Source: a virus. From it: a stretch of DNA of 34,666 bases. The stretch lies in the IMG/VR virus record IMGVR_UViG_3300037882_003954, positions 1-34,666 of that record; one strand, 5' to 3'. Position numbers and translations under genes: made by a program. Under the pieces are notes generated by a model. The model ran no database searches. It was not told the origin of the DNA and saw nothing but the letters and a program-made list of their open reading frames with translations. Of the stretch, positions 14,976 to 21,491 are shown in pieces (position 1 is the stretch's first letter; every line of letters starts with the position of its first letter).

Positions 14976-15276
14976 TCTCATCCACCGACATGGCCGCAGT
15001 GGAGAGTATGCCGCCCAGAGACTGGGCGACGTCAAATGCATCACCGAGGGTGCCGAGGTCGACCTCCAGCGCCCGGCGGACGCTGGCGATGGCGTTGCCC
15101 ATGCGGAAGAGGGTGCCTGGATCAGCCTTGGCGATCCTGGCGAGCCCGTCGATGATCTTCGACATCTCACGGAGCTCTTCGGCATACCCGCCAAGCCATG
15201 CTGCAAGCTCTGCGGCGTTCCCATGGGGGTCGATCCCCTCCGACATGCCAATCTTGATCTGGTAGGGAGTCTTCAT
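14965..15276 (-). CDS. small helical hypothetical protein
   Basis: A 103-residue acidic, helical protein (MKTPYQIKIGMSEGIDP ... AWLGGYAEELREMSKII). The ATG overlaps the exonuclease stop in ATGA. The sequence looks like a small adaptor or dimeric helical protein; no family is recognised. Translation is coupled to the exonuclease upstream and it overlaps the winged-helix gene downstream. Confidence 0.65.
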   Translation of the reverse strand: MKTPYQIKIGMSEGIDPHGNAAELAAWLGGYAEELREMSKIIDGLARIAKADPGTLFRMGNAIASVRRALEVDLGTLGDAFDVAQSLGGILSTAAMSVDENGD

Positions 15277-16136
15277 TCGGATGTAGCCCTTAGTATGGTT
15301 TTTGCGCCATGAATGGCGCGGAATACAGACTTGACATGCGTTGGCATGTCGTCAAGTTTCATTAGGTAACGAAGGTAGTCGACTGGAAGATCTGCCAAAT
15401 CGACACCCTGGTGCTTCCCGAAGCCGATCCTGAGGACTGGCTCTGCTGGCACAGTTCTGTCTGTGTAGATGTAGTGCTGGAAATGGGCGCGGTCGTCGTT
15501 CGAGTGAACCCTCGACGCCTTCATCACGAAGAGAGCCTTCTCGACGTTGTCGACGAGGTGCCCGCACCTCACCATTGCCATCAGCACGCGCACCGCGGCG
15601 TCTGCATCGGCCCAGGCCGCGTGCGCGTTGACGATGCTGATGCCGTACTTCGCGCACACGTCACCAAGACGAGACGACGACCGCCGAGCCGCTGCCTTCG
15701 AGATCCAGATGGGATCTAAGATCCTGTCGTCAGCAAGCTGAAGGCTGTCGCCGGCCTCCCGGATCTGCCTGTTCAGGAGCGGCGTGTCGTACTCCTGAAT
15801 GTTGTACCCGCAGAGCACCGGGACAACCTTCCGCCCAAGTTCTTGAGACGCGACGGAGCCGTCAAGGTGCTCTTTGAGCCTGGGGAGGATCTGGGAGAAC
15901 GTCGGAGACTTGGCGACATCCCGGTCGTAGATCCCATGGACCGCAGACGCGCCCTCGGGGATGCGGATCTCCGGGTTGATGCGGATGTTCATGGGCTTGC
16001 TGAACGGCTCGCCCATGTAGAAGTACCGAACGCCCAGCTCGACGATGCGATCCCTGTCGAGGTCAAGGCCTGTGGTCTCAGTGTCCAGGCTCAGGATCAG
16101 CGAGTGGGTGATCGGCTTGTCCGGCGCGAAGCTCAC
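15273..16136 (-). CDS. DEDDh 3'-5' exonuclease (DnaQ-like) with FGK-type C-terminal motif
   Basis: A 287-residue nuclease of the DnaQ/RNase T superfamily. From the GTG at 16136, Exo I is LSLDTETTGLD (Asp18, Glu20) and Exo II is GYNIQEYDTPLLNRQ (Asp117). Exo III-epsilon is NAHAAWADADAAV (His172, Asp177), so the DEDDh set is complete. The C-terminus has RIGFGKHQGVDLADLP and DYLRYLMKL. This resembles the small FGK(x)G...LP.DYL domain often joined to phage exonucleases. GGAGG precedes the GTG, which overlaps the methyltransferase stop in GTGA. It probably trims DNA in replication, recombination or attack on foreign DNA. Confidence 0.85.
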   Translation of the reverse strand: MSFAPDKPITHSLILSLDTETTGLDLDRDRIVELGVRYFYMGEPFSKPMNIRINPEIRIPEGASAVHGIYDRDVAKSPTFSQILPRLKEHLDGSVASQELGRKVVPVLCGYNIQEYDTPLLNRQIREAGDSLQLADDRILDPIWISKAAARRSSSRLGDVCAKYGISIVNAHAAWADADAAVRVLMAMVRCGHLVDNVEKALFVMKASRVHSNDDRAHFQHYIYTDRTVPAEPVLRIGFGKHQGVDLADLPVDYLRYLMKLDDMPTHVKSVFRAIHGAKTILRATSE

Positions 16137-17101
16137 AAGGCCCTCCAGTCCCAGAATGGATCCCACTCGGCGACCTCAGAGAGCCTTCGACGCGAGATCT
16201 CGCAGGCCCTCTCGTCGGAGTCGATGCCGATGAAGCGGCGCCCCTCGAGGAGAGCTGCGATTCCAGTCGTTCCGCTGCCGCAAAACATATCCAACACAAT
16301 CTCGCCAGGCTTCGTCAGGAGCCGGACGAGCCACCTCATCAAAGCGACCGGCTTCACCGAAGGCCAGTAATTCCCTTCACCACGCTCAGACGCAGAGGCT
16401 CGTGCGCAGTAGTAGAAGCGAGCAGCACTCTTGCTTGCCTCTATGCGAGGTGTCGAGGTGTGCCTCCTATCCATCCGGCCGTAGGTGTTGGCCTGACCCA
16501 TCTTCGCGCTCGGCTCATTGCCATCAAGGCCGCCCTGCTGCCCCTTGGCGTCAGGCATGAGCTGGACAACCTCATCGCTGCCATCATGGATGACGTTCGT
16601 TGGCCACCTGCCGATGACCACGCCTGCCGGATCCTGTCGACAGTCATCGATATTGAGCGGCGTGACGGCACCGCGCTGGCGGGCGAGGATGATTGGCTCG
16701 AACCCAGTCTTGAGGCCACCCTTCGACTTGGGCATCAGGTGAGAGTGCAGCCACATCAGGCTGTCAATCAGCTCCAAGTCTGAGAGGCGAATGGCCATAC
16801 CGGCAAGGTCATGCGTCCTCGCCCCACTGAAGGCAGCCAGATGGCGACCGGCCTTCAAGGCCCTCGAAGCCTCTCGCCACAACTCCGGCCCAGGCACCCA
16901 GCCGTCCCACTCCTTGCCCATGAACCCTTTCTTCGAGTGAACGAAGGGCTCACCGGCCAGCCACGCCTTCAGGCACGCGATAACATCTACGAGCTTGTGG
17001 TCTGAGAGGCCGTACTGGGGATCTGCGATGACGGCGTCCACGATACCGGAGGGCATACCCCTCAGCACGTCGACGTTGTCACCGTGGATGACGTCCCACA
17101 T
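16133..17101 (-). CDS. site-specific DNA methyltransferase, beta class (DPQY motif)
   Basis: A 322-residue enzyme of the N6-adenine/N4-cytosine family with catalytic motif first. DPQY (27-30) replaces the usual DPPY. Motif I is VLDMFCGSGTTG (269-280), followed by RRFIGIDSD. WPSVKPVALMRWLVRL (246-261) corresponds to the common H/W-P-x-V-K-P segment. The middle holds GRWPTNVIHDGSDEV and a polar target-recognition stretch. The ATG overlaps the previous stop in TGATG. Its partner in the same operon is a second methyltransferase with NSPF. Whether the Gln in motif IV alters activity is unknown. Confidence 0.82.
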   Translation of the reverse strand: MWDVIHGDNVDVLRGMPSGIVDAVIADPQYGLSDHKLVDVIACLKAWLAGEPFVHSKKGFMGKEWDGWVPGPELWREASRALKAGRHLAAFSGARTHDLAGMAIRLSDLELIDSLMWLHSHLMPKSKGGLKTGFEPIILARQRGAVTPLNIDDCRQDPAGVVIGRWPTNVIHDGSDEVVQLMPDAKGQQGGLDGNEPSAKMGQANTYGRMDRRHTSTPRIEASKSAARFYYCARASASERGEGNYWPSVKPVALMRWLVRLLTKPGEIVLDMFCGSGTTGIAALLEGRRFIGIDSDERACEISRRRLSEVAEWDPFWDWRAL

Positions 17102-17667
17102 CAGACTTTCGCCTCGATGGGGTAGAAGCCAGGGTCCATCACTCGACGGCCGTTGTAGACGCCGTCCTCGTAGTACAGCTCGACGAGCCTCTTCTCGGAG
17201 TCCATGACCTTGATCCCGTCGGTCGTGTCAACGACCACACCGTCGAAGGCGGTCAGTCCCGCAGCGTGGAGAATCTCGAGGAGGCAGACGGCGGGGCGAT
17301 CTGCCTCGGGTGGTGTCACGCTGTAGACGCTGACCACCCGCACGTCGGTCTCACCAGCTTCATTCCTGGAGATGAGCCTGCAGGTCGGCTCACGCATGAG
17401 CTTCCACTTCGACTTGGGTCCACGCTTCAACCACGGGATCATCACGATGGCGATCGTGCCGTCCTCAAGCGTTCCGACGCTACACACCCGCCCGGTTGCG
17501 GCTGCAGCGGCCATGGCCACGTCGGCGAGCCGAGAGCTAGCGCTGGCGCCGTTCACACTGAATGCAAGGCAGCCGTCCTTCGACGATGCGGGGCCGAGGG
17601 CGACACCCTGGGCGGCGGCTGTTTCGTGGACGAGGCTGATGAGCCTTGCTACCCGCGGGTCGGTCAT
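17101..17667 (-). CDS. hypothetical protein, first gene of modification operon
   Basis: A 188-residue alpha/beta protein. AGGAG lies six nt before the ATG. Features are an alanine-rich helix (LADVAMAAAAATGRV), a strand pair (VGTLEDGTIAIVMIPWLKR), VRVVSVYSVTPPEADRP and a C-terminal tyrosine-rich part (VELYYEDGVYNGRRVMDPGFY). No family is recognised. It begins 22 nt after a strong terminator, and no promoter is visible in between, so expression may depend on readthrough. Confidence 0.65.
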   Translation of the reverse strand: MTDPRVARLISLVHETAAAQGVALGPASSKDGCLAFSVNGASASSRLADVAMAAAAATGRVCSVGTLEDGTIAIVMIPWLKRGPKSKWKLMREPTCRLISRNEAGETDVRVVSVYSVTPPEADRPAVCLLEILHAAGLTAFDGVVVDTTDGIKVMDSEKRLVELYYEDGVYNGRRVMDPGFYPIEAKV

Positions 17668-17689
17668 GGAATGCTCCTCAGTGTGATTG

Positions 17690-17746
17690 AAAAATACAGG
17701 GGCGGCCTGGGTGTTTCTTGAGCGGGCTACACCCAGGCCGCCCCTG
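17690..17746 (-). terminator. strong intrinsic terminator
   Basis: On the minus strand an 18-bp perfect stem (17729-17746 with 17697-17714; arm CAGGGGCGGCCTGGGTGT) closes over 14 nt. TATTTTT follows. It begins one nt after the stop of the gene at 17748. It is the only classical terminator found in the window. Confidence 0.9.
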
Positions 17747-17747
17747 C

Positions 17748-18125
17748 TCAGTTCATCGACTCGTTCTCGACGCGGGGCTCAGCACCGTCGAGAAGCTCTC
17801 GCAGCTCAAGCTGCCTGTTGAGCCCATCATCGCTCAAGTCGTTCGACCGAAGTACGATGTTGTCATCCGAGATCATGGCCCCGCCGACGTCGGCCGGCCT
17901 CGGGAACTTCGTCTCGACAGCAGAGGTGGTCCGAACGAAGTCGGTCTCCGCGTCAGGCGCCAGGGTGATCTTGATGGTGATCACCCGCGGCTTGGTGATG
18001 CCCCGGTGCCGCCGAATGGACACCGAGGCGTCGACGAGGGCCTCGTTGATGCGCTGGATCAGCGAACCGTCGCAGATCGTCATGGCCGTGAGCGGCCTTT
18101 GCCGCTGGTATGCTCGTGAACCCAT
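17748..18125 (-). CDS. conserved phage protein resembling 'replication terminator' annotations
   Basis: A 125-residue protein. The segment DGSLIQRINEALVDASVSI, then KPRVITIKITLAPDAETDF, VRTTSAVETKFP and a polar end resembles a phage protein family often labelled 'replication terminator protein'. The function is not established, and the match is by eye. The start at 18125 has GGAG five nt upstream; an in-frame ATG at codon 15 is possible. It stands alone between its promoter (18155-18183) and a strong terminator, so it is independently and perhaps strongly expressed. Confidence 0.7.
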   Translation of the reverse strand: MGSRAYQRQRPLTAMTICDGSLIQRINEALVDASVSIRRHRGITKPRVITIKITLAPDAETDFVRTTSAVETKFPRPADVGGAMISDDNIVLRSNDLSDDGLNRQLELRELLDGAEPRVENESMN

Positions 18126-18138
18126 GGGAACTCCTACG

Positions 18139-18183
18139 CGGGCTAAATGCCCGTATATCAGCATATCAGCCGGCCGGCTTCAA
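18139..18183 (-). promoter_or_regulatory. promoter with dyad at transcription start
   Basis: On the minus strand it reads TTGAAG (18178-18183), 17 bp, TGATAT (18155-18160). The dyad CGGGC-N5-GCCCG (18139-18153) lies just downstream, at the expected start site rather than in the spacer. GCATTCC is absent here, so this is a variant member of the family. It serves the gene at 18125. Confidence 0.55.
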
Positions 18184-18773
18184 GTCGAGTCGGCGAACGG
18201 GTCGAATTCGACCGCGTCCTCGGGGGGATGCCTGTCGAGATTGCCCCTCCGCTCGGCCATGAGCTCCCTCGCGAGCTGGATGGCGGCAATCGCACGCTTC
18301 TTCGCGGCCTCGTCGTAGAGGATCCGCGCCAGGCCGTTGCCGATGCTCGGCCTCCACTCGTCGATGCGCTTGGCCAGGGCGGCGATGACTTCGTTGCACC
18401 AGTCGTCGTCCCTGGAGTCAGCCGATCCGTCCAAGGCGGAGACGAGCCCGACGCACATCGACTCGATGTCGGTGAACGGATCCCTCATCAGCCCCTCCTG
18501 GGACCGGCCACCGTGGTCAAGCGCGCTGTTCAGAGAGCGCTTGAGCAGCTCCCATGCAGACTCCCGCCGGCGGTGGCCGACAACCCGACCCCTGACCCAT
18601 GTCTGAGCGTACGGACCGCGACCGACATCCTTCTGACTGGGCGGCTTCTTGATGTCGACGTGGTAGTTCCCTATGTCGGCATCACCGGTCCCATCGTTCC
18701 AGATGAAGGCCGTCTCGATGACCACTTGATCACCAGAGCGCGCGTTGTGCAAAATAATCTGAACTTCAAGCAT
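18180..18773 (-). CDS. hypothetical protein
   Basis: A 197-residue protein. The N-terminus looks beta-rich (MLEVQIILHNARSGDQVVI). The middle has RGPYAQTWVRGRVVGHRRR. The rest is helical (ESAWELLKRSLNSAL ... IEWRP-like DEWRPSIGNGLARILYDE). The end is acidic (EDAVEFDPFADST). AAGG lies about ten nt before the ATG at 18773. An in-frame TTG three codons earlier is unlikely. No family is recognised. Confidence 0.65.
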   Translation of the reverse strand: MLEVQIILHNARSGDQVVIETAFIWNDGTGDADIGNYHVDIKKPPSQKDVGRGPYAQTWVRGRVVGHRRRESAWELLKRSLNSALDHGGRSQEGLMRDPFTDIESMCVGLVSALDGSADSRDDDWCNEVIAALAKRIDEWRPSIGNGLARILYDEAAKKRAIAAIQLARELMAERRGNLDRHPPEDAVEFDPFADST

Positions 18774-18799
18774 CGCAGTCAACCTTCACGAAGCCAGCG

Positions 18800-18830
18800 A
18801 TGGCGACGATGGTCAGGCCGTCGTCGCCAT
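18800..18830 (-). other. 10-bp stem hairpin between two genes
   Basis: ATGGCGACGA pairs perfectly with TCGTCGCCAT over 11 nt, in the 67-nt gap after the small membrane-protein gene. No T-run follows, so it is not a classical terminator. It may be a processing or stability element. Confidence 0.45.
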
Positions 18831-18840
18831 GGCTTGTGCC

Positions 18841-19047
18841 TCACGAGAGGCGCGCGCACGCGCGGCGAAAGCATCTACACAGCTCGTCCCATGGAAACCT
18901 CGCCGGCCGAAGATGCCTGATCCAGGCAACCACCGGCCAAGCGAGGCTAACGCTGGCGATCGGCCTGATGGTCACGACACGGACGATGATCTGAGCTACG
19001 ACCGGTAGCGCGACGAGGATCATCAGCCATGTTAGAATGTATTTCAT
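18841..19047 (-). CDS. small membrane protein
   Basis: A 68-residue protein. The N-terminal hydrophobic segment MKYILTWLMILVALPVVAQ (about residues 3-24) is a membrane anchor or signal-like helix. A second hydrophobic stretch follows (ASVSLAWPVVAWI). The C-terminus is basic and has two Cys (ELCRCFRRACARLS). GGTGG precedes the ATG. It lies just after the tRNA. Lysis, superinfection or no known role; nothing in the sequence decides. Confidence 0.55.
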   Translation of the reverse strand: MKYILTWLMILVALPVVAQIIVRVVTIRPIASVSLAWPVVAWIRHLRPARFPWDELCRCFRRACARLS

Positions 19048-19067
19048 GACCACCTGTTCAAAAAAAG

Positions 19068-19141
19068 CGCCCTCGGCTGGACTTGAACCAGCGACCCACA
19101 GGTTAGGAACCTGTTGCTCTATCCACCTGAGCTACGAGGGC
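19068..19141 (-). tRNA. tRNA-Arg, anticodon CCU (reads AGG)
   Basis: A 74-nt cloverleaf. Acceptor GCCCTCG/CGAGGGC, D-stem GCTC/GAGC, anticodon stem ACAGG/CCTGT with loop TTCCTAA (anticodon CCT), variable loop GGGTC, T-stem GCTGG/CCAGC with TTCAAGT, discriminator G. CCA is not encoded. It lies inside an operon, five nt after the HTH gene, and a run of seven Ts follows close to its 3' end. It decodes AGG, which is common in several accessory genes here and absent from the capsid gene. Confidence 0.95.
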
Positions 19142-19146
19142 GTGGG

Positions 19147-19659
19147 CTACTTGATGCGGTGACGACTCCGGCTCTCAGCGCTCAGTGAGGTCTCGACCCA
19201 CCCGCTCCAGTCGAGCTCGTTGATGGCGAACTCGGGAAGCCGACGCCACGCAGAGACGTTGGCCACCACACCATCCACGAAGAAGTCGCCTCCGGTGAAG
19301 ATGGCGACGCGCGGAAACTGATCGCCGGTGATGGCGACGAGGAACGGCCCATCGGCCGTCGGATCGGCGGTCATCGGACTGACCCAGCCGAGGGTCTCGG
19401 CGACGGCCATCAAACCGCGCCACTCCAGGTTCGACGGCCGACTCCGACCTGACCGCCAGGCGGTCAGCGTCGGGTAGCTGACACCAAGAATGCCGGCGGC
19501 CGGCGTTTGCCCGCCGAGGGCGAGAACAATGGCCCCGACCATCGCCGGAGTCGGCGTTCGAGTGCTGCAATCAAACGCGCCGGTAGCGAGGCGGCGCTGC
19601 TGCTCCCGCTCTCCGTCGTACACGTAGCACGCGCGCTGCTTACCCTTGCCAGCGTTCAT
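19147..19659 (-). CDS. helix-turn-helix protein, candidate regulator
   Basis: A 170-residue protein. A Cro/XRE-like helix-turn-helix lies at about residues 50-78 (GGQTPAAGILGVSYPTLTAWR, read in two parts as GGQTPAAGILGV and SYPTLTAWRSGRSRP). The N-terminus is basic. The C-terminal part is beta-rich (FLVAITGDQFPRVAIFTGGD), then WRRLPEFAINELDW. The ATG overlaps the previous stop in ATGA with GAGG upstream. Its operon begins at an operator-bearing promoter (19962-19990), so autoregulation is possible. A role as repressor or activator of the GCATTCCGGGC sites is inference. Confidence 0.7.
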   Translation of the reverse strand: MNAGKGKQRACYVYDGEREQQRRLATGAFDCSTRTPTPAMVGAIVLALGGQTPAAGILGVSYPTLTAWRSGRSRPSNLEWRGLMAVAETLGWVSPMTADPTADGPFLVAITGDQFPRVAIFTGGDFFVDGVVANVSAWRRLPEFAINELDWSGWVETSLSAESRSRHRIK

Positions 19660-19955
19660 TCCACCACCTCGAGCATCCCAAGGGCCTGAGTCACCAGGCC
19701 GGCGTGGTTGTTGGCTTCCGCCTCGTGGTGGGCCATGAAGGCACCGATGGCGGCAGACTTCGTCAGGCCGGATGCGAAGCCGCGCTCAACGTCATACGAG
19801 CCAACACGATCCACGTGAATCCGCCGCCCGGCAGGGCTGCTGTAGTCCTTGAACGTATAGAAGACCTTGGTCTTCTGCACGACGCTGAACGGCTTGGCGA
19901 CAACCCCTCGGAAGAGGTCGCTGGTCACGAACCAAATCTCAGATTCTTCGATCAT
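19656..19955 (-). CDS. hypothetical protein with probable leaderless start
   Basis: A 99-residue protein (MIEESEIWFVTSDLFRGVV, then FSVVQKTKVFYTFKDYS and a helical end). The promoter TTGACA-N17-TACGGT places the transcription start at or within a base or two of the ATG, so the message from it would be leaderless. The ATG also overlaps the upstream stop in ATGA, so a longer transcript could translate it by coupling. No family is recognised. Confidence 0.65.
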   Translation of the reverse strand: MIEESEIWFVTSDLFRGVVAKPFSVVQKTKVFYTFKDYSSPAGRRIHVDRVGSYDVERGFASGLTKSAAIGAFMAHHEAEANNHAGLVTQALGMLEVVE

Positions 19956-20179
19956 GGATCCACCGTACCACGCATTCCGGGCGCTGTCAAACGGTCCTCA
20001 AGATCAAGGATCGCTTCATTCCATACCGCGAGGACCGCCTTGCGCAGGCGGATCTCCTCGTATCGATACCGATGGCCGGCTGGGGTCATTGGCGTGAACT
20101 CCACCATCAGCCTGAGCTGGGTGCGGGCCTCGTCAGCCATCACGCGCATCCACTCGAGGTGCGCCTGAGCCTCACCCAT
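19952..20179 (-). CDS. small helical hypothetical protein
   Basis: A 75-residue protein, helical, rich in Arg and Glu (MGEAQAHLEWMRVMADEART ... YRYEEIRLRKAVLAVWNEA). It overlaps the previous gene by eight nt and the next by four. Its 3' end holds the promoter at 19962-19990, so the last codons (DRLTAPGMRGTVDP) are constrained by both uses. No family is recognised. Confidence 0.6.
   Translation of the reverse strand: MGEAQAHLEWMRVMADEARTQLRLMVEFTPMTPAGHRYRYEEIRLRKAVLAVWNEAILDLEDRLTAPGMRGTVDP
19962..19990 (-). promoter_or_regulatory. promoter inside gene end, operator half-site in spacer
   Basis: On the minus strand it reads TTGACA (19985-19990), 17 bp, TACGGT (19962-19967). The spacer carries the motif in reverse orientation (GCCCGGAATGC). 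It lies within the last codons of the gene 19952-20179 and drives 19955, the HTH gene, the tRNA and a membrane protein. Confidence 0.7.
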
Positions 20180-20525
20180 TGGCCAGGTACTCCGCTGCGC
20201 TGGCCTCGGCCCTGAGGATGGCCCACCGCATGCTTTCAGCCCACGCAGTCGTCGCCGATCGGAAGTGATCGTCAGCGTCAGCCTTTGTCGCGAAGGCGAA
20301 GCAGCCGTTGAACCAGTGGACTGAGCTTGAGGACTCAGTTTGAGGCTCGCCCGTCTTCGGGTCCACGTAGTGAAGCACGATCCCGCCCCGACTGGTCATG
20401 GCGGCCTTGGCCAACCTCGGGCGCTGTGGCGGATCTGGCCATGGGTCAAACCTGCTCTTGTAATTCGACTTCTCGTCGCTTGGCTCGCAGGTCCAGACGA
20501 GGTCGCCGTCCTTGGGTGTGATCAC
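20172..20525 (-). CDS. hypothetical protein
   Basis: A 117-residue protein starting at a GTG that overlaps the previous stop in GTGA. Features are VITPKDGDLVWTCEPSDEK, FDPWPDPPQRP, IVLHYVDPKTGEPQTES and HWFNGCFAFATKADADDHF, with a helical end. No family is recognised. The longer open frame upstream runs through the membrane-protein gene and is not counted. Confidence 0.6.
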   Translation of the reverse strand: MITPKDGDLVWTCEPSDEKSNYKSRFDPWPDPPQRPRLAKAAMTSRGGIVLHYVDPKTGEPQTESSSSVHWFNGCFAFATKADADDHFRSATTAWAESMRWAILRAEASAAEYLANG

Positions 20526-20815
20526 TTCTGACGGCCGATCTCGGCAGCGTTGGCATGGCCGCCGCGATAGTGGCCGAACGCCACGAATGCAATCGCGGCG
20601 AGGATGACAAGAATGACGACAGTGCCCACGCCACCAGAGCCGGCCTGCTTGCTGATGCACTTGGCGCAGGTCGGATTGTCGCTGTCGACGGCGACCCGCC
20701 CGTGTCCGGTCAACGGTCGACCGCAGAGTGCCCTCTCAGAGGGGGTTGAGCCGCTATCCCTGGACGATCTCTGATGGCCCGCGATGTGGACCTTCCCCTG
20801 ACTGCCTCTTCTCAT
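20522..20815 (-). CDS. small membrane-anchored protein with zinc-like motif
   Basis: A 97-residue protein. The first half is basic, with Cys pairs (ALCGRPLTGHG, then NPTCAKC) that could bind zinc. A membrane segment follows (VGTVVILVILAAIAFVAFG, about residues 66-85), then a short polar tail. The ATG at 20815 overlaps the upstream stop in ATGA with GGAG upstream. The topology suggests a small inner-membrane protein. The function is unknown. Confidence 0.6.
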   Translation of the reverse strand: MRRGSQGKVHIAGHQRSSRDSGSTPSERALCGRPLTGHGRVAVDSDNPTCAKCISKQAGSGGVGTVVILVILAAIAFVAFGHYRGGHANAAEIGRQK

Positions 20816-21159
20816 CTCGTCGAGTCTCCCAGCTTCTTGGAAGCAAAGCGCAGCATCTCTGCGATGACGCAGTTGTTCCTGGCCACGCCGGACATTCGAT
20901 TGGCGCAGTCCTCGTACCACTGCGCAAGGTTGCTGACGGCCGACTCTGCGGTCAGCCCGAAGCCGACCCCGTCCGGCCCGCCCCCGACCACCTCCAGGCG
21001 ATCCTCGTCGATGGTGAAGCAGACCTTGACAACCTCACCACGGACCGTCATGTAGGTCGACCACTCACCGTTTATCAGGATGGCGTGCCGGTGGAAGTAG
21101 TCGACGCCGCCAATGTCATCAAGCATTGCGTAAAAAATTTCCTGATGCTTAATCTCCAT
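20812..21159 (-). CDS. hypothetical protein
   Basis: A 115-residue protein (MEIKHQEIFYAMLDDIGGVDYF ... in two parts MEIKHQEIFYAML, DDIGGVDYFHRH). The middle is beta-rich (VVKVCFTIDEDRLEVVGGG). The C-terminal helix carries AQWYEDCANRMSGVARNNC. The ATG at 21159 overlaps the previous gene by 11 nt and has only a weak site. An ATG 11 codons earlier, closer to GAGGGG, is an alternative. No family is recognised. Confidence 0.6.
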   Translation of the reverse strand: MEIKHQEIFYAMLDDIGGVDYFHRHAILINGEWSTYMTVRGEVVKVCFTIDEDRLEVVGGGPDGVGFGLTAESAVSNLAQWYEDCANRMSGVARNNCVIAEMLRFASKKLGDSTR

Positions 21160-21487
21160 GATGAGCACCATCAGGACTGACTTGGTCGACATACCCCTCA
21201 GGCCACTCACAGCCGTAAGTGGCCTCGTAGTCATCGTCGGGAGGCATATGGGCCATGCCGGCGAGCTGCATCTCACCGCAGGACTCGCAGTGGTACTGCC
21301 CGATGGGCTTGCCGGCCAGCAGCAGCGGCTGGCCCTTGCACGGCTTCCGCTTTCGGCCGTTGTGAGCCCCCCAGTCGACAGTGGCGCTTACCGCGGCGAG
21401 GGCTGCGTCAATGATGTTGACTGCGTCATCGCTGACGTCTTCTTTGATCTCAACGCCGCAGTGGTCAAGGAATGGTGTGTAGCGCAT
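21149..21487 (-). CDS. hypothetical protein with CxxC motif
   Basis: A 112-residue acidic protein (MRYTPFLDHCGVEIKEDVSDD). Residues 40-75 hold KRKPCKGQPLLLAGKPIGQ followed by YHCESCGEMQ, a likely metal-binding or rubredoxin-like knuckle. The end is acidic (PPDDDYEATYGCEWPEGY). The ATG follows the previous stop by five nt. The function is unknown. Confidence 0.6.
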   Translation of the reverse strand: MRYTPFLDHCGVEIKEDVSDDAVNIIDAALAAVSATVDWGAHNGRKRKPCKGQPLLLAGKPIGQYHCESCGEMQLAGMAHMPPDDDYEATYGCEWPEGYVDQVSPDGAHHGD

Positions 21488-21491
21488 CGAC

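Noticed and set aside
15310-15325. GCGCCAT-TC-ATGGCGC hairpin near the exonuclease end
   Set aside because: It lies within the coding sequence (FRAIHGAK) and is followed by further codons, so a terminator role is not supported.
17665-17676. GCATTCC beside the start of the gene at 17667
   Set aside because: It has only the seven-base half motif, without CGGGC arms or promoter hexamers, and overlaps the ribosome-binding site region; probably chance.
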